DNA from: Gemmatimonadota bacterium
GTDB lineage: Bacteria > JBHIER01 > G020348925
Assembly: GCA_020348925.1 (NCBI GenBank)
Contig: CP070758.1
Coordinates: 2,556,259-2,620,258 of the forward strand
Direction of reading: 5' to 3'
DNA: 64,000 nt
The notes below the pieces were generated by a model. It was not told where the DNA came from. It saw nothing but the letters and a program-made list of their open reading frames with translations, and made no database searches. This document shows positions 25,428 through 35,201 of this stretch, piece after piece; positions within the stretch are counted from its first letter, which is position 1, and every line of letters begins with the position of its first letter. The translations under genes were made by a program, and so were the position numbers.

Positions 25428-28373
25428 ATGAGGACAAAAGTGCTCACCGTGCTGTCACTTCTGTTTTTGACAGTGGTTGCTTTCTGTCCCAAGGGAGTGG
25501 ACTCTGCAGATGCTGACGATCTGTTCATGATCTCTGTATCACTCCATAACAGGGACTACCTGCAGCATGTCAAAAACACAAGTGTATCATACGGCCACAT
25601 AGACAATCAGACGGCCGTCGTCCTTGTTCGGGAGAAAGACCAGTCAATATATCAAAAGGAGGGAATCGCCTATGAGATTTTAGGTACAGTAACAGATAAC
25701 TGGCAATACGTTCTCGTCTCTTTTCGGGATCAGTACCAAAAGAAAAAGCTTGAGCACATTGGACGAATTGTTACAATCGGTGAAAACCGGGCTCTCATCA
25801 GAGTCAAAAACGATTGGGATCGTTTCGGGCCGAAATATGGAATTGAGTTGATCAACGCGTTTTTTATTCCCCAGGTGAAATCTATTCGGAAACTGTCCGA
25901 TGTCTCCCCTTCCCCTCTTCTCAATGACATCATCCACCAGGTATCGCCTGTCATGATTTACAATTACATCCTTGATCTTCAAAATTTCCAGACGCGCTTC
26001 GGCTATGCTGATGGGTGCAGCCTGGCGGCGGATTATCTCAAAGATCAGTTCGAAAGCTGGGGACTGGATGTGACCGAGCACTGGTTTATCAATGAAGGGT
26101 GGATCGAGGTCGGATATCCGGCCGATCCTCAGCGAAACATCATCGCCACGCTCCCTGGTACGATATATCCGGATGAGATTGTTGCCATATGCGCCCATTA
26201 TGATTCCCGGTCGGATGATAATTGGAACTTTGCGCCAGGAGCCGACGACGATGCCAGTGGTACGGCGGCCGTGCTTGAGATGGCCCGCATTCTGAGCCAA
26301 TATGGTTCTGAAAGGACTCTGCAGTTTATATGCTTTGGTGGGGAGGAGCAGTGGATGATAGGGTCGTACGCCTATGTTGAAGAAAGGAAAGCTGCCGGAG
26401 ATAATTTTGTGGCCGTTATCAACAATGATATGATCGCATATACTGCGGACGGTCAATTCGAGGATATCGAAGTTGATTGTATTCCGGAGACCGAATGGCT
26501 GGCCGACGAGGTTATGGCTCTCGCGTCAGATTTCGTGACATATCCTGTGTCGAAGAACGTCGGCTGGGAGAATGTTTCCGATCATACACCCTTCTGGGAG
26601 AATGAATACCCGGCCATCGAATTGGCGGAAGACGAGGCCGATGATGTTTGGGGTGGTACGAATCCCTTCTACCATACTACGGGAGATGTGATCGAAACGT
26701 TGAACATGGAATTTGCCACGCAGATTGTGAAAATGAATGCTGCAGCCCTGGCATCATTAGCAGGTGTCGAAGTGTCCGGTGCTGTTGTGGTCTGCGCGGA
26801 GCATACAATGGATGACGACGATCTCGGTGAAAGCCTGGGAAATGGAAACGGATACGTGGATCCCGGAGAGGCTATCGAACTTGGATTGTCGCTGAATAAT
26901 ATAGGTCACGTTGATGTTTCAGGAGTGAGTGCGACGCTGGAATCGGAGGATGACCATGTTATCATCGTGCGAAACACGGTTGAATTCGGTGATATACTTT
27001 CGGGTGGTTCGGCTACGGGGCAGAATACCTACAGCGTTCACGTCTCCCAGGATTGCCCCAACGGCCATCAGATACTCTTCTCCGTCACAATTCAAGATGA
27101 TCAGTCAAGATCGTGGGGAGGTGGTTTTGTTGTCGAAGTGCTTCAGCCTACTTTCGTGTTTCAAGCTCACTCCTTTGAGGAAGTGGAAGGGAATGGCAAC
27201 ACTGTGATCAATCCTGGTGAGACAATAAACCTGTTTGTTCTCATAGAAAATGCCGGTTTGCGTGGTGCTTCTGGCATAACGGCTCGGCTTGAAACGAATG
27301 ATTCTGACATAACGATTGCGGACAGCGAGGCTCTTTTGCCCGACATAGATGTGACGGGTGTTGCTGAGAACAGAAACGATCCTTTCACGTTTACGGTGAA
27401 TGAGGAAGCTGACTCCCATTCGGTAACCTTCACCATGCATCTGACCGAAGGTCAGGGCTATTACCACATTGACATGACTGTTCAATTGATCATCGGACAG
27501 GGAAAGATTCTCTTCGTGGTTGACGACGAGGGGAATGACAATCAAAATTATTACATGGAGGTCTTTGAGCTTTTGGGTATTTCATATGACGTCTGGGATG
27601 TACAGGGGAGAGCCAAGGTTGTTTCCGATACACTTCTAAACTATCCAGAAGTGATTTGGTTTACAGGGCCTGTCGAGAAAAACACGTTGACTCCTGAGGA
27701 TCAGAGTGCGTTGGATACGTATCTCAATGGTGGTGGAAGAATTTTACTGTCCGGAAACCTTATCGGTTCGGATATAGGAAATACATCTTTTTACAGAAAT
27801 TTTTTGCACGGATACTATATCTCCTTTATGACCATGCTGCACCACCTCAACGGGACGCTCAATAATCCGGTGAGTGGCGAAGTGGATATTGCACTGGCAT
27901 CAACGGGGAATACAGCCCAGACTTTTGCTGGGGAAACCGATCCAATAAGCCCGGCCATATCAGTATTCGATTATGATCGGGATACTGAAGAGGGACCCGG
28001 TCTCATCAGGTCAAGTGGCAGCGGCGCTTTGGCGATGGAAAACTCGATCTATAAAGTTGTCTATTTCTCCTTTGGAGTAGAAGGAATTGAACCTCTGGAT
28101 GATCGGGTGCAGGTTTTGCTGGATGTGCTCACATGGTTCAAGGAGCCGGGGGTGGATAAAGGCGATGTGGATGGGAACGGATCGACGGACATCATCGATG
28201 CGGTCGTGGCGGTGAATATTGTCCTGGGCATGCATCAACCGGATGAGGGGCAGATGGCACGGGCCGACATGAATTACGATGGAGCGATTGACATCATCGA
28301 TGTCGTGAAGGTCGTCAACGCTGTGCTGGGAACCAGCGGGAAAGCCTCTGTTGTTCATTCTAAAGACATGTAA
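25428..28373 (+). CDS. Secreted M28 metallopeptidase, subfamily B, with dockerin (981 aa)
   Basis: The N-terminus differs from most array members: signal peptide MRTKVLTVLSLLFLTVVAF, then a pro-region starting DDLFMISVSLHNRD. The M28 site is complete but of another subtype: CAHYDSR (His257), GADDDASGT, GGEEQWMIGS, NNDM and FYHTTGD. A conserved SDHTPFWENEYPAIELAEDE segment lies between the last two. Two Ig-like modules, a GATase-like domain (~690-903) and a dockerin (~911-970) complete it. Only the gene at 41380 shares this head. The dockerin DNA carries the 93-nt block (28161-28253) identical to member 2. The changed active-site surroundings suggest a different peptide preference. Confidence 0.9.
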   Translation: MRTKVLTVLSLLFLTVVAFCPKGVDSADADDLFMISVSLHNRDYLQHVKNTSVSYGHIDNQTAVVLVREKDQSIYQKEGIAYEILGTVTDNWQYVLVSFRDQYQKKKLEHIGRIVTIGENRALIRVKNDWDRFGPKYGIELINAFFIPQVKSIRKLSDVSPSPLLNDIIHQVSPVMIYNYILDLQNFQTRFGYADGCSLAADYLKDQFESWGLDVTEHWFINEGWIEVGYPADPQRNIIATLPGTIYPDEIVAICAHYDSRSDDNWNFAPGADDDASGTAAVLEMARILSQYGSERTLQFICFGGEEQWMIGSYAYVEERKAAGDNFVAVINNDMIAYTADGQFEDIEVDCIPETEWLADEVMALASDFVTYPVSKNVGWENVSDHTPFWENEYPAIELAEDEADDVWGGTNPFYHTTGDVIETLNMEFATQIVKMNAAALASLAGVEVSGAVVVCAEHTMDDDDLGESLGNGNGYVDPGEAIELGLSLNNIGHVDVSGVSATLESEDDHVIIVRNTVEFGDILSGGSATGQNTYSVHVSQDCPNGHQILFSVTIQDDQSRSWGGGFVVEVLQPTFVFQAHSFEEVEGNGNTVINPGETINLFVLIENAGLRGASGITARLETNDSDITIADSEALLPDIDVTGVAENRNDPFTFTVNEEADSHSVTFTMHLTEGQGYYHIDMTVQLIIGQGKILFVVDDEGNDNQNYYMEVFELLGISYDVWDVQGRAKVVSDTLLNYPEVIWFTGPVEKNTLTPEDQSALDTYLNGGGRILLSGNLIGSDIGNTSFYRNFLHGYYISFMTMLHHLNGTLNNPVSGEVDIALASTGNTAQTFAGETDPISPAISVFDYDRDTEEGPGLIRSSGSGALAMENSIYKVVYFSFGVEGIEPLDDRVQVLLDVLTWFKEPGVDKGDVDGNGSTDIIDAVVAVNIVLGMHQPDEGQMARADMNYDGAIDIIDVVKVVNAVLGTSGKASVVHSKDM

Positions 28374-28519
28374 GAATTAATATTTTATGAGCTTAGTGTA
28401 TTTACAGTGTAAGTCATACTATATGAAATGTATTGACGAGTGAAGAGCATTTCTTGGATAAAAGGTACCTGAGAGAATGTTCATGAGTTGAGCATTTTAA
28501 ATTGCTGAGGGAGGTGACC

Positions 28520-31480
28520 ATGATGAAGTATGTTCATCCTCTTTTTGCTCCGGTCCTTCTTTCTTGCCTTGTCCTTCTCGTCGGAGCATCATCACAGGAA
28601 AAAAAACCCTATCTCATCAAAATACCCCGGGCTGAGTCCACCGTCGTTATGGTACTTCGAGACCGAGCAATTCCCGTGTATGGGAAAGTAGAGGGATGGT
28701 ACTTCGGGGGAGCGGATAGGAAGGATTTACGTGAACTCAGTGCGGCGGGAATAGAGTATGATGTGGTTGACGAGGAAGCCTGGTCGGAACCGTACTCCCT
28801 GATCTACAGATGTTGGAAAGGGGAACGAGATCTTCTTCCTCGTGCGGGCAGAGTGGTCTTTCAGGATGATCATACGATGCTGGTGAAGATCGCCGATGAG
28901 GACGTCCTCGAGATCATTCAAGCGGGTTTTCATCCAACTCGGCTTTACCCACATCCGCTTCCTGTGACTGACGAGCGAAAGGAAGGGATAGTGCCGCCTG
29001 TATTGGACCGCGGACCGGAAGAGGTCATCGAGGCCCTTGTGCATCGGATTTCCGAAGATTCCCTGAGATCATATATCCAGCGGTTGCAAGATTTTCAGAC
29101 ACGCTATATCGGTACCGATTCGAACGAGGCTGCTGCCCAGTGGATCACCGACAAGTTTTACGAGTTTGGATACGAGTTGGTGGAGACTCCGCGCAGCCAT
29201 GTTTATGGAACACTCGTCGACGTGAATAGTGTGATCGCTGTAAAGCTCGGCATCCTTTATCAGGACAGTGTTTTCATCATTGGCGCCCACTTCGATTCCG
29301 TCGTCAGGGACGTTACCGACCCTCACACCTGGGCCCCAGGTGCTGATGACAAAGCTACAGGAGTTGCCGCCGTTTTGGAGGCAGCCCGCATTGTAGCCGA
29401 CATCGATTTCGATTATACGGTTAAATTTGCCTGCTGGAACGATGAGGAGGTTTCGCTTTCTGGCAGTGGTTGGTATGCGGGTAGTGCGTATTTTGATGGA
29501 CAAAAGATCGGTCTCTATATCAACTTGGATATGATCGGATTCCTCGATGAAAAGATACCGCTCAGGGATATCAATATCTTGCGAAATCCATCAGCTCAGG
29601 CACAGGCATGTGCGGAATTCATGGCTGAAATGGCCGATCGATACGCCACACTGGTTCCTGTACACATTGAAACGGAATGGGGTGGCAGCGACCATTCCTA
29701 TTTTATGTGGCATGGGTACGATATTCTCTGGGTGTGGGAGAGCAACTTTGATGATTATAAGACCAATCCCCACTATCACACGGCTACCGATGTTATTGAT
29801 CACGTGGACATGTCGTATGTCTATGACGTGGCCAAAATGAGTCTGGCCTCGTTTTTCGCTCTGGCCGGTCCACCTGAGTCGCTTCCGCAACCTTCAATAG
29901 TCCTTGAGAACTACCATATGGATGACACCGGTAAAAATGGGAGTGCAGGGAACGGAAATGGTTATATAGATCCAGGGGAAACGATTCAGCTGTCCGTGTC
30001 TGTTTTGAATGACGGTGATGCTCAGGCCAGGGATGTACATGGCCGTCTCTTCACAGGAGATCCCTCTGTCATCCTCATTGATGGTGAGACTCCTTTTGGG
30101 GACATCCCCCCCCGTGGATCGAGCATGGGCCGGAGTCCGTTTCGTTTCGCTATCTCTGAGGATTGTCCGAACGGGCGATATGTAACTTTTTCCCTGGAGG
30201 CCAGTGCCGCCGGGGGGTACGAGTGGACGACCTCCTTCGCCGTTCGCGTCACACAACCTGACATTTTCTACAAGACATTTACTTTTGAAGAGGTGGTGGG
30301 TGATGACGATGGCGTTCCCGATCCCGGTGAGATCCTAAATCTCTATCTGTTTCTGGGCAACGATGGCTTGAGGGACGCTTCGGGGATCACAGCCGAACTT
30401 GATACCGACGATCCAGACGTATCGATTACGGATAGTCGGGCTGTTTTTCCTGACATGGCCCTTGATGCTGCAATTGAGAACAGCGATCCCTTCACTTTTT
30501 TTGTTAGCGGAGATGCTGATTATCGTGCCATTGTTTTTGCCGTGCATCTCTCCGAGGGAGAGGGCTATTATGAGAGGGACCTGACCTTCCGATTGCTTAT
30601 GGGGCAGGGTATCGTGCTGTTTTTCCCTGATGACGGCGAAACCGGAAACGAAGAGTATTACATTGATGCATTTCAAACTTTGGGTGTACCGTATGAAATA
30701 GGTGAAATTCTGGGTACTGCCAAATCCGCCCCCAACGAATTGCTCGACTATTCCGAGGTGATCTGGTTCACAGGCAGTGAAGAGAGCAACACGCTCACAT
30801 CCGATGATCAGAGCGATCTTGAAGCGTTTCTCTGCAACGGTGGAAGGTTGCTTCTATCCGGGAATATGATCGGTTATGATATCGGTGATTCTCCTTTTTA
30901 TAGAGACTATCTGCACGGACACTATATTTCCTTTATGACCATGCTGCATCACCTCAATGGGACGCCATCAAATCCCGTTGTAGATGGGATGGACATAACG
31001 CTCTCATCAGAGGGTAGCAACGCTCAGGGATTTGCCGGAGAGACGGATCCCATCAGTCCGGCCGTATCGATTTTCGATTACGATCGAAATACTGAGGAGG
31101 GACCTGGGACCGTTGCATCGAGTGGTAGTGGCGCTGTGGCGGTGGAGAACTCTGTCTCTAAAGTTGTCTATTTTTCCTTTGGAGTAGAGGGAATTGAACC
31201 TTTGGAGGATCGTCTGCGGGTTTTGCTGGATGTGCTTGCATGGTTCAAGGAGCCTGGTATTGATAAAGGCGATGTGGACGGCAACGGGACGACGGACATC
31301 ATCGATGCCGTCATGGCGGTCAATATCGTCTTGGGTATGCATCAGCCTGATGAGGGGGAAACGGCCCGGGCTGATATGAATTACGACGGGTCTCTTGACA
31401 TCATCGATGTCGTGAAAATCGTCAACGCTGTGCTGGGGATCGGCGGCAAAGCAACGGTTGGAGATGTTACGGACATGTGA
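28520..31480 (+). CDS. Secreted M28 metallopeptidase with dockerin, divergent active-site loops (986 aa)
   Basis: GGGAGGTGACC precedes ATG 28520 (ATG 28523 is equally possible). The protein is the closest relative of the pseudogene at 24334: they share the MMK...LLSCLV signal peptide and the YLIKIxRA start of the pro-region. The M28 ligands are kept (GAHFDS with His257, GADDKATG, NDEEVSLSGS, NLDM, HYHTATD), but the loops differ from the other subfamily A members; for example WTAEEIGLYG has become WNDEEVSLSGS. Two Ig-like modules, the GATase-like domain and a dockerin (~916-975) follow. A weak promoter candidate (TTGACG 28433, GATAAA 28457, 18-nt spacing) lies in the 146-nt gap upstream. Confidence 0.88.
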   Translation: MMKYVHPLFAPVLLSCLVLLVGASSQEKKPYLIKIPRAESTVVMVLRDRAIPVYGKVEGWYFGGADRKDLRELSAAGIEYDVVDEEAWSEPYSLIYRCWKGERDLLPRAGRVVFQDDHTMLVKIADEDVLEIIQAGFHPTRLYPHPLPVTDERKEGIVPPVLDRGPEEVIEALVHRISEDSLRSYIQRLQDFQTRYIGTDSNEAAAQWITDKFYEFGYELVETPRSHVYGTLVDVNSVIAVKLGILYQDSVFIIGAHFDSVVRDVTDPHTWAPGADDKATGVAAVLEAARIVADIDFDYTVKFACWNDEEVSLSGSGWYAGSAYFDGQKIGLYINLDMIGFLDEKIPLRDINILRNPSAQAQACAEFMAEMADRYATLVPVHIETEWGGSDHSYFMWHGYDILWVWESNFDDYKTNPHYHTATDVIDHVDMSYVYDVAKMSLASFFALAGPPESLPQPSIVLENYHMDDTGKNGSAGNGNGYIDPGETIQLSVSVLNDGDAQARDVHGRLFTGDPSVILIDGETPFGDIPPRGSSMGRSPFRFAISEDCPNGRYVTFSLEASAAGGYEWTTSFAVRVTQPDIFYKTFTFEEVVGDDDGVPDPGEILNLYLFLGNDGLRDASGITAELDTDDPDVSITDSRAVFPDMALDAAIENSDPFTFFVSGDADYRAIVFAVHLSEGEGYYERDLTFRLLMGQGIVLFFPDDGETGNEEYYIDAFQTLGVPYEIGEILGTAKSAPNELLDYSEVIWFTGSEESNTLTSDDQSDLEAFLCNGGRLLLSGNMIGYDIGDSPFYRDYLHGHYISFMTMLHHLNGTPSNPVVDGMDITLSSEGSNAQGFAGETDPISPAVSIFDYDRNTEEGPGTVASSGSGAVAVENSVSKVVYFSFGVEGIEPLEDRLRVLLDVLAWFKEPGIDKGDVDGNGTTDIIDAVMAVNIVLGMHQPDEGETARADMNYDGSLDIIDVVKIVNAVLGIGGKATVGDVTDM

Positions 31481-31516
31481 GTGATCTCTGCGTCGAGTCG
31501 GTTTTCCGTCACAGTG

Positions 31517-31578
31517 AGAGAGGGAGCTCTTCCGCACGACGACACAGGACGTGGCGTCGGAGGAGGAGCTCTCTTTTT
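31517..31578 (+). terminator. Rho-independent terminator, cassette copy 1
   Basis: A long stem formed by AGAGAGGGAGCTC and GAGCTCTCTTTTT ends in a T-run, 37 nt after the TGA of the preceding peptidase gene. A homologous structure stands after the next peptidase gene. Confidence 0.8.
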
Positions 31579-31678
31579 GTATTCAGAAAGAGAATTTCCA
31601 CGATATCTCTGGGAACGATAGTGGAAGCGCTGGGCTCGGGAAATGTGGCGGGTCTCGATTCTCAAAGAATGAAATATC

Positions 31679-31707
31679 TTGACAGCTCGCAGGTGGTGCA
31701 CTAATTT
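31679..31707 (+). promoter_or_regulatory. Sigma70-like promoter, cassette copy 1
   Basis: TTGACA (31679-31684), 17 nt, TAATTT (31702-31707), followed by TAATGCGCCGTAATGGGAGAGGCGA. The same sequence with substitutions lies at 35023-35051 before the next gene. Conservation between the two paralogous leaders supports a functional promoter for the gene at 31856. Confidence 0.7.
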
Positions 31708-31855
31708 TAATGCGCCGTAATGGGAGAGGCGACATTGGGAGTATTCATGCCTCCCGGAGTGCTCCCGGTATTCCAAAGGGCGTCATTGTATCAAACCATT
31801 GTGCAGCATTGCTCTTTGGTCCGAACTTCGAATCTCTTGGAAAGGAGATGAGGTG

Positions 31856-34822
31856 ATGAGGTGTTTCCGCATCGGTATCGTTTGTATTCTTCTTGCTGTT
31901 CTTTTTTTCACATTGAGTACGATCGCCCAGAGCGCGAGACCTTTTTTGGTGAAGGTCTCCCGGGACAATCCGTCCGCAGTTTCAGTGCTTCGAGAACAGG
32001 GAACTCCGGTTCACTATAAATTCGAAAAATGGTTCATTGCTCAAGCCGGCGCAGCCGATCTTGAGCAATTCGAAAGCCATGGGATAGAATTCGACGTGCT
32101 TGATGAAACGGCGTGGACGCAACCGTATTATGTGCTCCAGAGACCTCAGCGAAAGGAGCTTGGTGTCCTTCCCGATTTGGGCCGAATTCTATTCCAAGAT
32201 AGGATCCAGGCTCTTGTCAAGATCGAGAGTGATGACGCCCTTGAGCTGGCCCGGGCAGGCTTTCAGTTGACAAAAATTTTTCAAAAAGGGCTCCCTCTTT
32301 TTGGAGAGCGTTCGGAAAGGGCGCCTCGTTTACGGGCGAAACGGCACACTGAAGATGTCATCGGAGCTCTTGTCAATCAGGTCTCTCAGGAGAGTGTGCA
32401 GTCGTATGTCCAGACCCTTCAGGATTTTCAGACGAGGCTGTGGGCCAGTGAGCCGATCTGGCCGGCATCTCAGTGGATATACGATACATTCGTCGAATTG
32501 GGCTACGCGGACGTCGCGTTTGAAAACTTCGTCGTACCCGGACAGGCAAATGTGTGGTTTCAACCCGGTTACGATGTTACTGTGCGAAATGTCGTGGCCA
32601 CAAAGCCCGGAATCCTTTATCCGGATATCGTGTATATTATCGGCGGCCATTATGACTCCATTAATCTTGACGGGATAGACACGTTCGTCTGGGCTCCCGG
32701 TGCTGACGACAACGCCTCCGGTGCGGTGGGAGCTCTCGAGGCGGCTCGCGTTCTGGCGGATATCCAACTCGATTGTACGGTGAAATTTGCCTGCTGGACC
32801 GCTGAGGAGATCGGTCTTCGCGGCAGCCGCCATTATGCTGAGAACGCCTACGATCAAGGGGAGAATATCGCCCTTTACATCAATTACGATATGATCGGAA
32901 ATCTTAGTGAGAACGATCCTGTACGCGATATCAATATCGGCATGAGTTCGGGCGCCCAAGAGCACTGTGATCTCATGGTGCAGATGATCAATCAATACAC
33001 GACACTGGTGCCGAATACGTATGTGACTTACGGTGGCGGCAGCGATCACAGTCCTTTTATCCAGTACGGCTTCGATATCCTCTACGCCGAGGAGGGAGAC
33101 TTCAGTCCTCACTGGCACCGGTCGACGGACATCGTTGAGAATATGGATATCCCGTATTTCTGCGAAGTGGTCAAAATGGGTCTGGCCACGCTGGCCGCAG
33201 CCGCCGGCCCTCCCGAATCCTATCCTGAGCCTGTTCTCGCATATGACAGCTCGATCATGGATGATGACAATGAAGGCGGGAGCTGCGGCAATCATAACGG
33301 CTACTTTGACCCGGGGGAGACAGTCCAGATCTCCGTTGCCTTAATCAACTACGGAGGTTCGCCAGCGAATGATGTGCATGGTGCACTTGACATAAACGAT
33401 CCCTATGTCAGTCTCGTCGATTGTGAGGGATCTTTTGGAGATATCAGTTCAGGGGCATCGAGTACGAGCCTGAAGCAATTCTGTTTTGATATATCGGAGC
33501 ATTGTCCGATTGGACATTGCCTCAATTTCAGTCTCGATGTTACCGCCGCCGGAGGGTACGAATGGACGACGTATTTCACCGTGCAGGTCACACTGCCTGA
33601 CATTGTTTACAATTCTTTCAGTTTTGAAGAGATCGCAGGAAACGGTGATGGCATGCTCAACCCCGGAGAGACGGTGAACCTCAAGATTCTTTTAAACAAC
33701 AGAGGTTTACGAGGAGCGTCCGGAATCACCCTTGAGCTTGAAACTGATGACCCGGATATAACGGTTTCGGATAGGATGTCCCTTTTCCCTGATATCGGCA
33801 TTGATGCGGTTGTCACGAACAGCGATGATCCTTTCACTTTTTCTGTCAGTGAAGATGCGGAGTGCCTTCCCGTTGTCTTCACCCTCCATCTCACAGAGGG
33901 AGACGGATATTACGAGACGGACCTGACGTTTCGGTTGCTCGTCGGACAGTGTCTGGTTCTTCTGGTACCTGATGACGGTGGCGCCAACAACGGTGCATCC
34001 TACATTGAAGCCTTTCGAAACTTAGGTGTTCCTTTTGTCGTCGACGAGCTTCACGGTACCGTTGACACCCGTTTCAACAGATTGAGTGACTATTCGGAGG
34101 TCATCTGGTTCACCGGAGCCGAGGAGAGCAATACACTCTCTCAAGAGGATCAGAACAACCTTGAGGCCTTTCTTGATGGCGGTGGCAGATTGTTCATATC
34201 CGGGAGCATGATAGGTTATGAAATGGGGCATACACCATTCTATCGAAACTATCTCCACGGGGATCATGTTTCCTTCCTGACGATGCTTCATCACTTGGAC
34301 GGTTCGGCCTCGAACCCGGTCGTCGGGGAGAGAGAAATCAGGCTGGCGTCGTTTGGCAGGAACGCTCAGGGATTTGCCGGTGAGACAGACCCCATCAGTC
34401 CGGCCGTTTCAATATTCGATTATGATCGGGCTACAGAGGAGGGGTCTGGCATTATCAGATCAAGCGGGAGTGGCGCATTGGCGGTGGAGACGGCGGTGTA
34501 CAAGGTCGTCTATTTCTCCTTTGGCCTGGAAGGTGTTGAACCCTTCGAGGATCGCGTTCGGGTCTTGGCCGATGTGTTGGCCTGGTTCAAGGAACCGGGT
34601 ATAGCTAAGGGCGATGTGGACGGGAATGGTACGACTGATATTATTGATGCTGTACTGACAGTGAATATTGTCTTGGGTGTGCATCAACCGGACGAAGGGG
34701 AATCGGCCCGTGCTGACATGAATTACGATGGTGCCATTGACGTTCTTGATGCGATCAAAGTCGTCAGCGCCGTCCTTGGCAGCAGCGCAAAAGGTGCCCT
34801 TAGCGCTTCAAAGGATTCGTAA
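31856..34822 (+). CDS. Secreted M28 metallopeptidase with dockerin (988 aa)
   Basis: ATG 31856 follows AAAGGAGATGAGGTG; the frame is open to 31799, but no ribosome site supports an earlier start. The signal peptide is MRCFRIGIVCILLAVLFFTL. The M28 site is complete: GGHYDS (His265), GADDNASG, TAEEIGLRGS, NYDM and HWHRSTD. Two Ig-like modules, the GATase-like domain and a dockerin (~918-978) follow. In the dockerin's second loop IIDVVKVVNA is replaced by VLDAIKVVSA. Dockerin recognition helices decide cohesin choice, so this change might matter. The gene has its own promoter and terminator and so forms a single-gene unit. Its closest neighbour in sequence is the gene at 35202. Confidence 0.9.
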   Translation: MRCFRIGIVCILLAVLFFTLSTIAQSARPFLVKVSRDNPSAVSVLREQGTPVHYKFEKWFIAQAGAADLEQFESHGIEFDVLDETAWTQPYYVLQRPQRKELGVLPDLGRILFQDRIQALVKIESDDALELARAGFQLTKIFQKGLPLFGERSERAPRLRAKRHTEDVIGALVNQVSQESVQSYVQTLQDFQTRLWASEPIWPASQWIYDTFVELGYADVAFENFVVPGQANVWFQPGYDVTVRNVVATKPGILYPDIVYIIGGHYDSINLDGIDTFVWAPGADDNASGAVGALEAARVLADIQLDCTVKFACWTAEEIGLRGSRHYAENAYDQGENIALYINYDMIGNLSENDPVRDINIGMSSGAQEHCDLMVQMINQYTTLVPNTYVTYGGGSDHSPFIQYGFDILYAEEGDFSPHWHRSTDIVENMDIPYFCEVVKMGLATLAAAAGPPESYPEPVLAYDSSIMDDDNEGGSCGNHNGYFDPGETVQISVALINYGGSPANDVHGALDINDPYVSLVDCEGSFGDISSGASSTSLKQFCFDISEHCPIGHCLNFSLDVTAAGGYEWTTYFTVQVTLPDIVYNSFSFEEIAGNGDGMLNPGETVNLKILLNNRGLRGASGITLELETDDPDITVSDRMSLFPDIGIDAVVTNSDDPFTFSVSEDAECLPVVFTLHLTEGDGYYETDLTFRLLVGQCLVLLVPDDGGANNGASYIEAFRNLGVPFVVDELHGTVDTRFNRLSDYSEVIWFTGAEESNTLSQEDQNNLEAFLDGGGRLFISGSMIGYEMGHTPFYRNYLHGDHVSFLTMLHHLDGSASNPVVGEREIRLASFGRNAQGFAGETDPISPAVSIFDYDRATEEGSGIIRSSGSGALAVETAVYKVVYFSFGLEGVEPFEDRVRVLADVLAWFKEPGIAKGDVDGNGTTDIIDAVLTVNIVLGVHQPDEGESARADMNYDGAIDVLDAIKVVSAVLGSSAKGALSASKDS

Positions 34823-34856
34823 GCGATATGGATATAGCTGTTGCCGGATCACATCT

Positions 34857-34920
34857 GAGAGAGGGAGTTCTGTCGCACGACGAGACAAAGCATGGCTTCG
34901 CAGGACGAGCTCTCTTTTTT
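34857..34920 (+). terminator. Rho-independent terminator, cassette copy 2
   Basis: GAGAGAGGGAGTTC pairs with GAGCTCTCTTTTTT, ending in a T-run, 35 nt after the stop. The stem and the inner loop (CGCACGACGA) are homologous to 31517-31578. Confidence 0.8.
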
Positions 34921-35022
34921 ATATTTCAAAAGGCAAGATACCGGCTTTTGTTTCGGACGGTGTTGTAAAAGCAGTACTTGGGTCAAGGGACCGATCGCAG
35001 ATTTCGAAATATTGGAAAAACC

Positions 35023-35051
35023 TTGACATCCAAGGAGGCGCGCTATAATTT
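35023..35051 (+). promoter_or_regulatory. Sigma70-like promoter, cassette copy 2
   Basis: TTGACA (35023-35028), 17 nt, TAATTT (35046-35051) overlapping a perfect TATAAT (35044-35049). The region downstream (GTGCGCCATGAAGGGAGAGGCGA) matches cassette copy 1. It drives the gene at 35202 with a leader of about 145 nt. Confidence 0.7.
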
Positions 35052-35201
35052 TAGTGCGCCATGAAGGGAGAGGCGATCCTGGGAGTATACAATCCCCTAC
35101 TTTACTCCCCTGTATTTAAAGGACTTCGCTGTTTTATTCCAGAGACGAAAGCGTTGTTCTTTCAATCATATTTCTCATTTTTCACGAAAGGAGAGGACGT
35201 G

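Noticed and set aside
35061-35201. N-terminal extension of 47 codons on the M28 gene at 35202
   Set aside because: It covers the conserved leader behind the promoter; the signal peptide and ribosome site both place the start at 35202.
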